A stretch of 64,000 bases of DNA from NCBI GenBank assembly GCA_016841875.1, contig JAENYG010000005.1, positions 62,001 through 126,000 on the forward strand. Direction: 5' to 3'. This stretch comes from Syntrophomonas sp. (GTDB lineage Bacteria > Bacillota > Syntrophomonadia > Syntrophomonadales > Syntrophomonadaceae). Positions 38,447-47,591 of this stretch are shown here, one piece after another; positions within the stretch are counted from its first letter, which is position 1; every line of letters begins with the position of its first letter. The notes under the pieces were generated by a model. The model ran no database searches and was not told the origin of the DNA. It saw nothing but the letters and a program-made list of their open reading frames with translations. A program made the translations under genes and the position numbers.

Positions 38447-39784
38447 TTATCCTATTTTATTGGTCCTGGTCCAAATTCCCTGCTCTTGAGCAGCCTTGAC
38501 TAATTCATCCTTGAAATCTGGATGGGCGATGCCGATCAGCATTTCTGCCCTTATCCAATCAGGCTGGCCCATCAGGTTAGCAATGCCGTATTCGGTTACC
38601 ACCCTGGAAACCCAGGTTTTAGGAACTGTAACCGCTGACCCGGGGGTTAGCCAGGGGACGATGCGCGATTGGGTCTGTCCGTCTACTTCTTTGGTGGAGG
38701 ACATACAGATAAAAGCTTTACCTCCCCTGGATAGGAAGGCGCCGCAGGTAAAGTCAAGCTGCCCGCCGGTACCGGATATATGTTTCATACCAGAAGACTC
38801 GGAATTTACCTGTCCGTATAAGTCTATTTCCACCGCGTTATTAACTGCTACTGCATTGTCATTCATGGCAATCCTGGCTGGCTGGTTGGTCAGGTTTACA
38901 GGTAATATGGCACAGGCTGGATTGCGATCCAGAAAATCATAAAGCCTCTGGCTGCCCAGCGCGAAGGTATAAGTCATTTTGTCTCTATCTATATTCTTTT
39001 TCTTTCCGGTGATAATGCCTTTTTCAAACATGTCGATAAAACAGTCCGCCATCATTTCTGATTGCACACCCAGGTCTTTTAGATCACTGTCAGCCAGTAT
39101 TCTGCCGATCATCCCCGGCATGGCCCCGATCCCTAACTGGAGGCAGGCTCCATCCTCGATCTCTTCAGCAATCAAAGCAGCAATTTTCTGGTCCACATCG
39201 TTGGGTGGTAGTGCACCTGGTATGGCGGGTATGGGGCCGCTGCGCTCTACGATATAGTCAACTTCGGAAATGTGTATGGTTTCCTGTTCTCCTCCCAGGC
39301 ACCAGGGGACATTTTCATTCACTTGTACTATTATTTTGTCTGCCACATCCGCTAAAGCTCTTGCTTCGGAACAGGCTGGTCCAAAATTGAAATATCCATA
39401 GTTATCCATGGATGTAGTCATGATCATGAGCACATCGCTTGGATCTGAATAACCTTTCCGGGCCATAAGTGGGGTATTGCCATAATTGGAAGGAGTGAAA
39501 TAGCAAAGGCCTTTCTCTCTCAGTTTTCTATCTACCGGGCTGAAAAAACCACTGTAATACATGAAGGATTGGGGGGCAGTAGCTACTTTAGGGACTATCA
39601 GGGGACATACCCCTTTTACTTTAACATCCTTTAACTCTCCAGCCCGGTTAGCCAGGGCTTCATCCAGGGCCGGGGGGGTCATGGCAAAATGGCTGTAGCT
39701 GATGTTGTCACCGGATTTAACGATTTTTACCGCTTCCTCTGGAGTAGTTAATTTGTTCTTATATTCACTCATATAAATGCTCAT
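38447..39784 (-). CDS. Acetyl-CoA hydrolase/transferase family CoA transferase, copy 1
   Basis: 445-residue family I enzyme that would activate a fatty acid with acetyl-CoA or release acetate (butyryl-CoA:acetate CoA-transferase-like). Motifs: LQLGIGAMPGMIG near residue 218, LGVQSEMMADC with the likely catalytic Glu, and SGTGGQLDFTCGAFLSRGGKAFI near residue 335. A paralogue is at 54772. Substrate range is inferred from context only. It has a sigma-54 promoter shared back-to-back with the crotonase at 40391. Confidence 0.9.
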   Translation of the reverse strand: MSIYMSEYKNKLTTPEEAVKIVKSGDNISYSHFAMTPPALDEALANRAGELKDVKVKGVCPLIVPKVATAPQSFMYYSGFFSPVDRKLREKGLCYFTPSNYGNTPLMARKGYSDPSDVLMIMTTSMDNYGYFNFGPACSEARALADVADKIIVQVNENVPWCLGGEQETIHISEVDYIVERSGPIPAIPGALPPNDVDQKIAALIAEEIEDGACLQLGIGAMPGMIGRILADSDLKDLGVQSEMMADCFIDMFEKGIITGKKKNIDRDKMTYTFALGSQRLYDFLDRNPACAILPVNLTNQPARIAMNDNAVAVNNAVEIDLYGQVNSESSGMKHISGTGGQLDFTCGAFLSRGGKAFICMSSTKEVDGQTQSRIVPWLTPGSAVTVPKTWVSRVVTEYGIANLMGQPDWIRAEMLIGIAHPDFKDELVKAAQEQGIWTRTNKIG

Positions 39785-39904
39785 CTGTAACCTCCTTCAT
39801 TTAACTCAACTCCGAATACAAGTCAAACATTAAAAAATCTCAGCATACCAAGTGCTGAATATGGATCACCTCCTGGGCGCTTCTGCGTATTAGTCTGCTA
39901 ATTT

Positions 39905-39920
39905 GCAAGAAGGATGCCAT
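39905..39920 (-). promoter_or_regulatory. Sigma-54 promoter of CoA transferase copy 1
   Basis: On the minus strand this reads ATGGCATCCTTCTTGC, with GG-N10-GC spacing, about 120 bases upstream of the start. Confidence 0.85.
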
Positions 39921-40172
39921 AACCGATATATTGATACTAATAGGTCCGAGAACCGTCTAAACTGGCTGAATCTAGGTCAGATAAGAGCTTATTGCATCTA
40001 AATATAAGGAAAACCCAAAATGATGGGCTTATTGTTGATTGCGGTTTCTATATGGTATAGGTTGGGGTGTATTATTTGTGTCCAGCCTTGTATTAAAAAG
40101 ATACATAAGCAGGAGCAGGTTATAAGGTGATTCTGGATTGGGTTTTGATGCCCGCCGGAACAGGACCTGAGG

Positions 40173-40189
40173 TTGGCATAAAAATTGCT
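40173..40189 (+). promoter_or_regulatory. Sigma-54 promoter of crotonase copy 1
   Basis: TTGGCATAAAAATTGCT with exact GG-N10-GC spacing, about 200 bases before the start. It faces away from the 39905 promoter with ~250 bp between. Confidence 0.87.
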
Positions 40190-40390
40190 TATAAAGTTAG
40201 CAGTAATATTAGGTCAGGTGATTGACCAAAACTATAAACAACCGGGACATAATATGATTACGACCATAAAAGTAAGGGGGGAAGGAAGAATTTCAGGCGG
40301 CGGCCTGGAGATGTAATTTTATCAGTTAAGGCAACAGGATCAAGGAAGTTGATATCCTGGTGCCTCAGTTTAATAATAGGAGGTAGCCAC

Positions 40391-41185
40391 ATGTCATATA
40401 GAGACAAAAAGTATAATACCATGATTGTCAAGGTAGAAGACGGAATTGCCATAGTACAGATGAATCGCCCCGAAGCTTTGAATGCTGTTAACTGGGAAAT
40501 GATGCAGGAAAGAGCAGAAATATATGAAGCCATTGCCAAGGATCCTGAAGTAAAGGTAATGATATCCACTGGTAACGAACGTGCATACTGTGCAGGCGGA
40601 GACTTAAAGTCCTTTGTTTCCTTTGGAGTTAAGGAAGCCCGCGAGTTTGCTGATGGCGTAGTTAAGACTTGTGCCATCGTTGCTGACATGCCTAAACCCA
40701 CTATAGCCATGGTAGCTGGAATTGCCATGGGTGGAGGTACGGAGAGCCTTCTCAATCACGATTTAAGGATCTGTGCAGATAATGCCAAATTTGCTCTACC
40801 CGAGATCAACGTAGGAATCTTTCCCGGTGGTGGGGGAACCCAAAAATTGCCGCAAATCATGCCGCTCAACAAAGCCAAGGAATTGGTTTTCTTTGGTGAA
40901 CCATTTGACGCTCAGACCGCTTTGGAAGTGGGTTTAGTCAACAAGGTGGTTCCCCTGGCAGAACTGGAAGAAGCCACCATGAAATGGGCGAAGAAATTAG
41001 CCAAAAAGCCGTCTTTCTCCTTGAGAATGGCCAAGGAAGCCTTGAATGCAGCCTGGAGTACCAGTTTAGAAAAAGGTCTGCAGATTGAAACTCACGGCTG
41101 GGCCATGTGCTACGGCACCCAGGATCAGGAGGAAGGCATGACTGCATTTATTGAAAAGAGAAAACCTAATTATATCGGCAAGTAA
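40391..41185 (+). CDS. Enoyl-CoA hydratase (crotonase), duplicated copy 1
   Basis: 264-residue crotonase converting enoyl-CoA to 3-hydroxyacyl-CoA. Visible: IAIVQMNRPEALNAVNWEMM, the oxyanion-hole segment RAYCAGGDLKSF, GGGTESLLNHDLRI (first catalytic Glu position), LPEINVGIFPGGGGTQKLPQIM (second Glu) and FIEKRKPNYIGK. ATG 40391 follows AATAGGAGGTAGCC. The protein is identical to that of the 61795 copy. Confidence 0.94.
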   Translation: MSYRDKKYNTMIVKVEDGIAIVQMNRPEALNAVNWEMMQERAEIYEAIAKDPEVKVMISTGNERAYCAGGDLKSFVSFGVKEAREFADGVVKTCAIVADMPKPTIAMVAGIAMGGGTESLLNHDLRICADNAKFALPEINVGIFPGGGGTQKLPQIMPLNKAKELVFFGEPFDAQTALEVGLVNKVVPLAELEEATMKWAKKLAKKPSFSLRMAKEALNAAWSTSLEKGLQIETHGWAMCYGTQDQEEGMTAFIEKRKPNYIGK

Positions 41186-41223
41186 TCACAAGAAAATCGA
41201 TTCCAGGTAAGTTTTCATGCCGT

Positions 41224-41257
41224 CCAGGAGATGGTATGCTCGTATTCCATCTCCTGG
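41224..41257 (+). terminator. Hairpin after crotonase copy 1
   Basis: Arms CCAGGAGATGG and CCATCTCCTGG around a 12-base loop. The same hairpin, including the loop, follows copy 2. No T-run; a second weak stem with a seven-T run follows at 41291-41321. Confidence 0.55.
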
Positions 41258-41290
41258 ATAGTAATAAATATGCATATACTTCCCCATCCG

Positions 41291-41321
41291 GCTCCCTTGT
41301 TATAATGGAGCTGCTTTTTTT
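41291..41321 (+). terminator. Weak stem plus T-run before CaiB copy 2
   Basis: GCTCC and GGAGC pair around a loop that contains TATAAT, followed by TGCTTTTTTT. It may terminate the crotonase transcript; the TATAAT in the loop could alternatively be a -10 box for the next gene. Confidence 0.4.
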
Positions 41322-41380
41322 AGGTTACATATAGAAATTTAGAACAGGTAATTTTATATATAAAGAATGGAGGAATCAAT

Positions 41381-42553
41381 GTGAATCTGCCCCTGGAAGG
41401 AATTAGAATATTAGATTTATCCAAGACGGTGCCGGGATCATTTTGCACCCAGATTTTAGGAGATTACGGAGCCGAAATCATTAAAGTTGAAGACCGTACC
41501 GGTGACCCGATAAGACAGCTTGAACCACGTATAGCCGGCAAAAGTGTTCGTTTTCATGCTATAAACCGTAACAAAAAAAGCATTACTTTGGATTTGAGGA
41601 AAGAAGCCGGGCAGGAGATATTTAAAAAGCTAGTGCTAGTTAGTGACGTTATAATAGATGGTTTTAGACCAGGAACAATGGAAAAATGGGGTCTCGATTA
41701 CCAGGTATTGAAACACTTGAATCATCGCATCATCTATTGTGCCGTTAATGCCTTTGGAACTACGGGCCCACTGCGGACCATACCAGCCCATGATATTAAT
41801 GTATTGAGCCTGGCCGGGATAACCGGGTTAACCGGGTCGGCCGATGGACCACCGGCCATGTCGCCGATTCAAATTGCTGCCCTAGCAGGAGGTGCATTAT
41901 ATGCGACAATTGCTATATTGATAGCACTGCACAATCGCAGCCAGATTGGGCAGGGACAATTCTGCGATGTTTCTATGCTAGACGGCTCCATAAGCCTTTC
42001 GGCATATACCCTGGCCGAATGGTCTGGCTGGGGCAGACTTCCGCAGAGAGGGAATGAACTGCTAACGGGTGGTTATGCTTATTCAAATGTTTATGAAACC
42101 AGTGACAATAAATACGTAAGCCTGGGAGCATCAGAGACTAAATTCTGGACCAAGTTCTGTGAAGAAATAGGAAGGCCTGAATATATCGATGTACATAAGA
42201 AGCCGGAAATGCAGGCAACCATGATCAAGGATATACGGTTTATAATAAAGCAAAAAAGTCAGGTGGAGTGGCTGGAAATCTTAGGTGATATCTGCTTCAC
42301 TCCTGTTCTAAATCTTGATGAAGTCAGTGAGCATCCTCAGGTGAAGGAACGGGAAATGATCATTAAGCTCAAGAATTTTGCAGCGGCTGATCAGGATATA
42401 GCCCTGGCCGGTTTGCCTATTAAATTTTCACCTAACCCGGGGGAGATCAAGTTAACATTTCCGGATTTGGGTCAGAATAATATTGAAATACTGGGTCAGG
42501 CAGGTTTTACTGCTGCAGAAATTGAGCATTTTATAGCAGAAGAGATAATCTAG
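41381..42553 (+). CDS. Family III CoA transferase (CaiB/BaiF type), copy 2
   Basis: 390-residue paralogue of the 32075 gene, sharing GIRILDLSKTVPGSFCTQILGDYGAEIIKVED, NRNKKSITLDLRK, PAHDINVLSLAG and YTLAEWSGWGRLPQRGNE. The GTG start follows GGAGGAATCAAT. It likely activates the acid oxidised by the adjacent acyl-CoA genes. It is convergent with the sigma-54 activator gene. Confidence 0.92.
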   Translation: MNLPLEGIRILDLSKTVPGSFCTQILGDYGAEIIKVEDRTGDPIRQLEPRIAGKSVRFHAINRNKKSITLDLRKEAGQEIFKKLVLVSDVIIDGFRPGTMEKWGLDYQVLKHLNHRIIYCAVNAFGTTGPLRTIPAHDINVLSLAGITGLTGSADGPPAMSPIQIAALAGGALYATIAILIALHNRSQIGQGQFCDVSMLDGSISLSAYTLAEWSGWGRLPQRGNELLTGGYAYSNVYETSDNKYVSLGASETKFWTKFCEEIGRPEYIDVHKKPEMQATMIKDIRFIIKQKSQVEWLEILGDICFTPVLNLDEVSEHPQVKEREMIIKLKNFAAADQDIALAGLPIKFSPNPGEIKLTFPDLGQNNIEILGQAGFTAAEIEHFIAEEII

Positions 42554-42664
42554 AAACAATTGCTTTGCTCCTCCTGCAAAAACTATCCTAAGAGAAAAAT
42601 ATATAGATATCAAATCAGCGTAACCGGTGAGAGACCATATCAGCTGAGGTTATGATTTCCAAAA

Positions 42665-42709
42665 CAAAAGTAGAAGCCGCAGAAGGAGATCTTTCCTCCT
42701 AGCTTCTAC
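42665..42709. terminator. Terminator between CaiB copy 2 and the sigma-54 activator
   Basis: GTAGAAGC and GCTTCTAC outer arms with inner GGAG/CTCC. On the minus strand it is followed by TTTTGTTTTGG, so it best serves the activator gene. Confidence 0.7.
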
Positions 42710-42762
42710 CAAGCATAGTTTCGGGTGATACCAGTACAATAAGTTAGAGATATCAGTTGAAG

Positions 42763-44688
42763 TTATAATCCATATTTAACCAGGCGTTTATATAAAGTCT
42801 TCCTGGATATGCCTAGCGCTTTAGCGGTCTTGGATTTATTATAATCATATTTTTCCAGGCAGGATTTAATAAACTGTAATTCGGATGGTTCATCCGGGAT
42901 AGTGGATATAGTATCGATTTCTGCCAGGGTCACGGACTTTGAGGTCGGCAGTAAGTGCTCGATCTGCTCTCTGGTGATTACTCGTTCGGAAGACCATTGT
43001 ATAGAGCTTTCCAGTACATTCTGCAGCTCTCTTATATTACCAGGCCAATTATAATGCTGAAACGCATATATTACATCCGGGGCCAGCGTCTTCTTGGGTA
43101 AATTGAATCGTCGACAGAGCATCTGCATAAAATGCTCGCTCAGGTGGAATATGTCCTCTGGTCTTTCTCGTAAAGGCGGAATCACTATTTTTATAACACC
43201 CAGACGATAATAAAGATCACGACGAAAATTGTTTCGTTCCACTTCTAATTCCAGGTCTTTGTTGGTAGCAGCTATAATGCGCACATTTACTGCAATAGAC
43301 TTGTTTCCCCCTAAACGGACTATATTTTTCTCTTCAATAACCCTTAATAACATAGCCTGTAAATCCAGAGGCATATCTCCTATTTCATCCAGGAAAATCG
43401 TGCCCTGATGAGCCAGCTCAAACTTTCCGATATTACCGCTCCTTTTCGCTCCAGTAAAAGCCCCTTCATCATATCCAAACAGCTCACTGGCAATGAGTTC
43501 TCTGGGCAGGGCAGCACAATTGATGGCAATGAAGGGACCGTTTCTCCTGGGACTTTCATTGTGGATGGCCTGGGCCAGTACATCTTTACCGGTTCCGCTT
43601 TCGCCCAGCAGAAGTATATTGGAACGAGTACCGGCCGAACGTTTAGCATGGTTAATAGTATTATTAAACTGGGGGTTGGAACCTACGATATCATGAAAAG
43701 TAATACGGGCACTGTTTCCGGAGTAATTCCTGATCAGCCGGTTTATTCGTTCCATCTCCTGTATTACTATGATCTTTACCGACCATTCTCCAACCGAGGC
43801 ATCAAATAGGTTGATAGTCATATTGCAGTTTATCGGTTCCTTGTTATCCCCTACCGAAACAAGAACGGACTCGTCAATAATGGCATGATTATTGTTAAGA
43901 ATATTCCAAAAATATTGATTTTCTGGCCTGCCCGGATCGATAACAGCAGTAAGTGGAAGTTTATAAGTATGCTGTTCTGGAAATTTTAGTATTCGATGAC
44001 ATTGTTTGCTCATATAAAAAATTAGGCCTTGTTCATTGACCGCTAGTACACCATCACTGCTTGATTGGTCGATCATGTAGGACCATCTCTGAACCCCGAT
44101 TCTGGCTCCGATGGAATAGGCAGCCAAATCGGCCATACCCAACAATTTACTATCATAGGCTTCCAGGGGACCGAGTATGGCTATACCACCTACCACCTTT
44201 TTTCGGTCGATAATAGGAGCAAAGGATGCCGCATAATTGATGCCAAATTTACAGAAGCTCTCATAGCCAAACACCTGAACTGGTTTAGCCAGAACTATTC
44301 CCAAAGAAGCAGCATTGGTCCCGGCTACATTCTCGGCCAGACAGACTCCTTCCTGTATACCATATTTTTCCAAAGACATTTTAACATCATCAGAGGCAAT
44401 AATATCCATAATATATGCTTGGTTGCTGAAAAGGAGTATGGAATGATCTTCAGGCAGAAATTTACGCATATGTTCAGTTAAAGGCTGGGCTACATCCAGC
44501 ATATAACCGAGATTAGGGTGAACATCGAGTTCTGGATGGCTAACTTTCAAAGGGGATAGCAACTCCGGAGACACCCCGTAGTTATAACTTCTCTCCCAGG
44601 ATGCTTTTATTTCAGTTGAGAGGTTATCGCGCAGATTAGGGTCCAGGTGCAGTTTTTGCCAATATTGTCTGTTTTGATGGATATCCAT
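42763..44688 (-). CDS. Sigma-54-dependent transcriptional activator, AcoR-like
   Basis: 641 residues, start at 44688 after GAGGAGG. An N-terminal ~300-residue sensory region (GAF-like, with GVCLAENVAGTNAASL, then a PAS-like stretch DGVLAVNEQGLIFYM) precedes the AAA+ domain with Walker A GESGTGKD, the sigma-54 contact motif GAFTGA, and FLDEIGDM. A C-terminal Fis-type HTH follows (NKSKTAKALGISRKTLYKRL). It is the prime candidate to drive the eleven sigma-54 promoters in this window. The ligand is unknown; an organic acid or CoA ester would fit. Confidence 0.95.
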   Translation of the reverse strand: MDIHQNRQYWQKLHLDPNLRDNLSTEIKASWERSYNYGVSPELLSPLKVSHPELDVHPNLGYMLDVAQPLTEHMRKFLPEDHSILLFSNQAYIMDIIASDDVKMSLEKYGIQEGVCLAENVAGTNAASLGIVLAKPVQVFGYESFCKFGINYAASFAPIIDRKKVVGGIAILGPLEAYDSKLLGMADLAAYSIGARIGVQRWSYMIDQSSSDGVLAVNEQGLIFYMSKQCHRILKFPEQHTYKLPLTAVIDPGRPENQYFWNILNNNHAIIDESVLVSVGDNKEPINCNMTINLFDASVGEWSVKIIVIQEMERINRLIRNYSGNSARITFHDIVGSNPQFNNTINHAKRSAGTRSNILLLGESGTGKDVLAQAIHNESPRRNGPFIAINCAALPRELIASELFGYDEGAFTGAKRSGNIGKFELAHQGTIFLDEIGDMPLDLQAMLLRVIEEKNIVRLGGNKSIAVNVRIIAATNKDLELEVERNNFRRDLYYRLGVIKIVIPPLRERPEDIFHLSEHFMQMLCRRFNLPKKTLAPDVIYAFQHYNWPGNIRELQNVLESSIQWSSERVITREQIEHLLPTSKSVTLAEIDTISTIPDEPSELQFIKSCLEKYDYNKSKTAKALGISRKTLYKRLVKYGL

Positions 44689-45085
44689 AAATGATCCTCC
44701 TCTGATACGTCTTATCAAGAATGAGTGGATTGTATCCAGGGAAACAAGCTGCGTATACAATAATGTAACTTGGATACACAATTGTTACCTCCCCCTGTCA
44801 TTTTAACATATCCAAACAGATTAAAAACATACAGAAATAAAGAAAATTTATCATATAATCAGTTAAATTTACCGAAAGTGTCATTTGATGTTGAAGATTT
44901 AAGAGCAGGTGGAGGGTTAGTGGGGCAAGGGCAATAGTGAGCAGGGGGCATTTGAGCCCCCCGCCAAATTAAGGATTTTTGAAAACAACTTATGGTATTT
45001 TACCATATCGAGCGTATGCCTTCGTGCCCAACGTAATCGGGAAAGGGATACCCGGAGCACATACTGGTTAGCCCAAATAAGTATT
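44689..45085. other. Region upstream of the activator gene and downstream of the hydrolase gene
   Basis: It contains GGTAACAATTG on the minus strand close to 44785 and several GTATAC/GTATCC half-sites, and a GC hairpin GGGGGC/GCCCCC at 44944-44961. No sigma-54 promoter was found for the activator, and no credible gene is present; a 117-codon minus-strand frame at 44917-45270 mostly overlaps the hydrolase gene. Confidence 0.4.
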
Positions 45086-45907
45086 TTAGGACTGTATCCC
45101 TTTAATAAATGCTTTAACCAGATGAATTTTACCCAGTTCTCTGTTGCAGCGATCAAAGCGGGGTGATTCCGGTCCATAAAGTCGGTCGCTAATTTCTTCT
45201 GGCTCCAGTCCTTGTTTACAAAGATATCGAACCTTATCCCTTTCTTCCTCCCAGAAAGCAATTTTAGCAACTATGGCCTGACGGGCATTTTCTTGCAGTA
45301 CTTTTCCTGAGGAACAAAAAAGGAACTCAAAATCATAACGCAGCAATTTCATAAGAGAGTTTAACATTATATTGGGATCTTCATCCATATGTATCTCAAT
45401 GACCTTTTCTCCGAAATAAAGATCACCGGCAAATAGCCAACCCTGCTGGGGTTCAAGCAGGCTAATATGATCCGGGCTGTGACCAGGTGTCTCCAATACC
45501 GTAAAACGAAAGTTTTCACTGATTATTTCCGGGCCAATGCTCCTAGCCCTTGAAGCAGGAGGTTCTCCCCAGGTTGTTACACGATAAGCAGGCAGAGGTA
45601 TATCTTGACCGGCCCGCTTTTCTATTATGGGCACCGCTAAGCTATGGGCCAGTGCAGGACCCAGATCATGGTTGTGCTGAAACCAGATATTGTTTCCGAT
45701 ATGGTCCTCATGATGGTGAGTATTGACCAGGGTGTGGATTGGTATGTCCGCAAATGCTTCTGACAGCTCACCGGCCACATGAACTGGACCACTGTCTATC
45801 AATAGTCCATCTATATAATAACAAGCCATAGCCCGAATCAACTGCCCGTCCATAATACGACCCATCAAGAATTTACTTACCGGCCCCATTTGAGTACGTT
45901 TGATCAT
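45086..45907 (-). CDS. Metallo-beta-lactamase-fold hydrolase
   Basis: 273 residues. The metal-binding motif THHHEDHIGN (HxHxDH type) is near residue 60, with further ligands at ETPGHSPDHISL and FAGDLYFG. The family includes thioesterase-like and glyoxalase II-like enzymes, so hydrolysis of a CoA thioester is possible but unproven. It has its own sigma-54 promoter divergent from the alcohol dehydrogenase gene, which ties it to this catabolic regulon. Confidence 0.88.
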   Translation of the reverse strand: MIKRTQMGPVSKFLMGRIMDGQLIRAMACYYIDGLLIDSGPVHVAGELSEAFADIPIHTLVNTHHHEDHIGNNIWFQHNHDLGPALAHSLAVPIIEKRAGQDIPLPAYRVTTWGEPPASRARSIGPEIISENFRFTVLETPGHSPDHISLLEPQQGWLFAGDLYFGEKVIEIHMDEDPNIMLNSLMKLLRYDFEFLFCSSGKVLQENARQAIVAKIAFWEEERDKVRYLCKQGLEPEEISDRLYGPESPRFDRCNRELGKIHLVKAFIKGIQS

Positions 45908-45977
45908 GATAGTCTCCTTTCTTATAAGAAATCAAGGCTGAATAGTGCTTTAAGTGTTAGGCAACTCTATACCACAA

Positions 45978-45993
45978 GCAAACAACATGCCAG
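45978..45993 (-). promoter_or_regulatory. Sigma-54 promoter of the metallo-hydrolase gene
   Basis: On the minus strand this is CTGGCATGTTGTTTGC, with GG-N10-GC spacing, about 70 bases upstream of the start. Confidence 0.83.
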
Positions 45994-46134
45994 TTCACAA
46001 GCAGGAACATGTAATATCTATAGCCCCATAAAGGGCAGCAGCCTCAATATTAAGGGGGAAATTCTATAGGATGTACCCCTGTAGAAGAAGCGGGTTGGTT
46101 ACCATTTAGACTCACCAAAGATGATTTGGAGACA

Positions 46135-46195
46135 CATAGTTGTTACCCGAAGTGACAGTTATGTTGCCGGGGTATGCACCGGGGTTACAATCACA
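46135..46195. promoter_or_regulatory. Cluster of GTTACC-type half-sites between divergent sigma-54 promoters
   Basis: TTGTTACCCG at ~46139, GGGGTTACA at ~46182 and GGTTACC at ~46096 share the core of the palindrome upstream of the thiolase promoter (GGTAACA/TGTAACC). These are candidate activator sites. Confidence 0.45.
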
Positions 46196-46241
46196 ACGAC
46201 CTGTTGGGCAGTCCGCAGTCATTCGTTCCTATGGCGTTTTA

Positions 46242-46258
46242 CTGGCATCGATTTTGCA
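46242..46258 (+). promoter_or_regulatory. Sigma-54 promoter of the alcohol dehydrogenase gene
   Basis: CTGGCATCGATTTTGCA, exact spacing; its core is the same as the promoter at 35467. It lies about 215 bases upstream of the start. Confidence 0.85.
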
Positions 46259-46474
46259 ACTTGGAATTAGCATGTATAAATAGGGGAGGTAGTCTCCACC
46301 TGGCAAATATCCCGATACCATTTTATGAAACAAAACCGCTTTCTCTTACAGAGTATTTCATACCTTAGCATGTTAAAGAGGCAGGTAAGTTGGGAGATGC
46401 AAGTGGGCGGGGGGATATTATCTACCCGAAAGTATTAACGAAAATAACAGGAAAATTGAGGGAGGTAATATTAC

Positions 46475-47551
46475 ATGGCAAAGGACACAATGAAAGCAAT
46501 GGTTTACCGGGCACCTGGCGACTATGGTCTGACAGATGTTCCCATTCCAAAGATTACTGCACCAGATGATGTTATTCTAAGGCCTACACTCAACTTGATA
46601 TGCACCAGTGACGTACATATCTGTGAGGGCCATATGGCTAATGTAAAAGCGCCTAAAACTCAGGGACATGAGTTCTGTGGTGAAATAGTAGAGATGGGTC
46701 CCGCGGTTAAAGGCTTCAAGGTAGGAGACCGGGTAGTAGTCAATGCAGCATCTAAATGCGGTGAGTGTGCTAATTGTAAAAAGGGAAAACCAGCGCGCTT
46801 CTGTCTAACCCCGGGTAATGGTGTGTTCGGTGGCGGTGGCATGGACGGAGCTCAGGCTGAATATGTTAAGCTGCCCAAAGGTGCAGTTTATATGAATCTT
46901 ATCCCCGAAGATCAGACTGATGAAGACGTAATACTGGTCCCGGATATGCTTTGCACCGGTCACTATGGTGTAACCGAAGCTGGGCTCGGATTGGGTGATA
47001 CCATGGTGGTCATAGGCTGTGGACCAGTAGGAATGAGCACTTGTCTGGTAGGTCGTTTATATAATCCCAAGACTATTATCGCAATAGATGTTGTAGATTA
47101 CCTGCTTGATGCAGCTATAAAAAATGGCGTAGCTGATTATACTATAAACTCGGCCAAAGAAAACGTTGTAGAAAGAGTTAGAGAGATTACCGGAGGCGCA
47201 ATGGCATCGGTAGTTATAGAGACCGTTGGATTGAATGCCACATTTAACATGGCCATACAGGTCGCCGGATTCCATGGACGTTTCTGTTCAGTAGCCCTGT
47301 TCTCTGAGCCGATTACTGTACCCGTGATGAACGCTGCGGTAATAAAAAATCTCAAAATATTTATGGGGATACAGGAGAGTGCAGGCCGGGATCTGCTATT
47401 TGAATATACCAGACTCGGTAAAATTATCGACCCGAAATTCATGTTAACTCACAGGGCGCCGTTGAATGATATTGAAAAAGCATACGAAATCTTTTCCAAG
47501 AAACAGGATGGATGTATCAAGTATGCAATAACACCGTGGGAAGATAGATAA
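46475..47551 (+). CDS. Zinc-dependent alcohol dehydrogenase (MDR family)
   Basis: 358 residues. Catalytic zinc ligands are suggested by ICTSDVH and GHEFCGE; the structural zinc loop has four cysteines (CGECANCKKGKPARFC). The nucleotide-binding GCGPVGMSTCLVG lies near residue 180. It would interconvert an alcohol and an aldehyde or ketone with NAD(P)H. The ATG follows GGGAGGTAAT. Co-location with beta-oxidation genes suggests use of alcohols or disposal of reductant; the actual substrate is unknown. Confidence 0.92.
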   Translation: MAKDTMKAMVYRAPGDYGLTDVPIPKITAPDDVILRPTLNLICTSDVHICEGHMANVKAPKTQGHEFCGEIVEMGPAVKGFKVGDRVVVNAASKCGECANCKKGKPARFCLTPGNGVFGGGGMDGAQAEYVKLPKGAVYMNLIPEDQTDEDVILVPDMLCTGHYGVTEAGLGLGDTMVVIGCGPVGMSTCLVGRLYNPKTIIAIDVVDYLLDAAIKNGVADYTINSAKENVVERVREITGGAMASVVIETVGLNATFNMAIQVAGFHGRFCSVALFSEPITVPVMNAAVIKNLKIFMGIQESAGRDLLFEYTRLGKIIDPKFMLTHRAPLNDIEKAYEIFSKKQDGCIKYAITPWEDR

Positions 47552-47591
47552 TAACAGGTATCTGATTTATAAACAACGATCTTAAGCAGGT

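Larger units (their letters stand above)
40172..41190 (+). repeat. 1.02-kb duplication, copy 1 (promoter plus crotonase)
   Basis: This stretch appears identical base for base to 61576-62594. It covers the sigma-54 promoter, the ~200-bp leader, the whole crotonase gene and five bases after the stop. Flanks differ abruptly on both sides, except for a shared hairpin slightly downstream. Confidence 0.95.

Noticed and set aside
44917-45270. 117-codon minus-strand frame considered as a separate gene after the metallo-hydrolase
   Set aside because: More than half overlaps the hydrolase in another frame; no ribosome site or motif.
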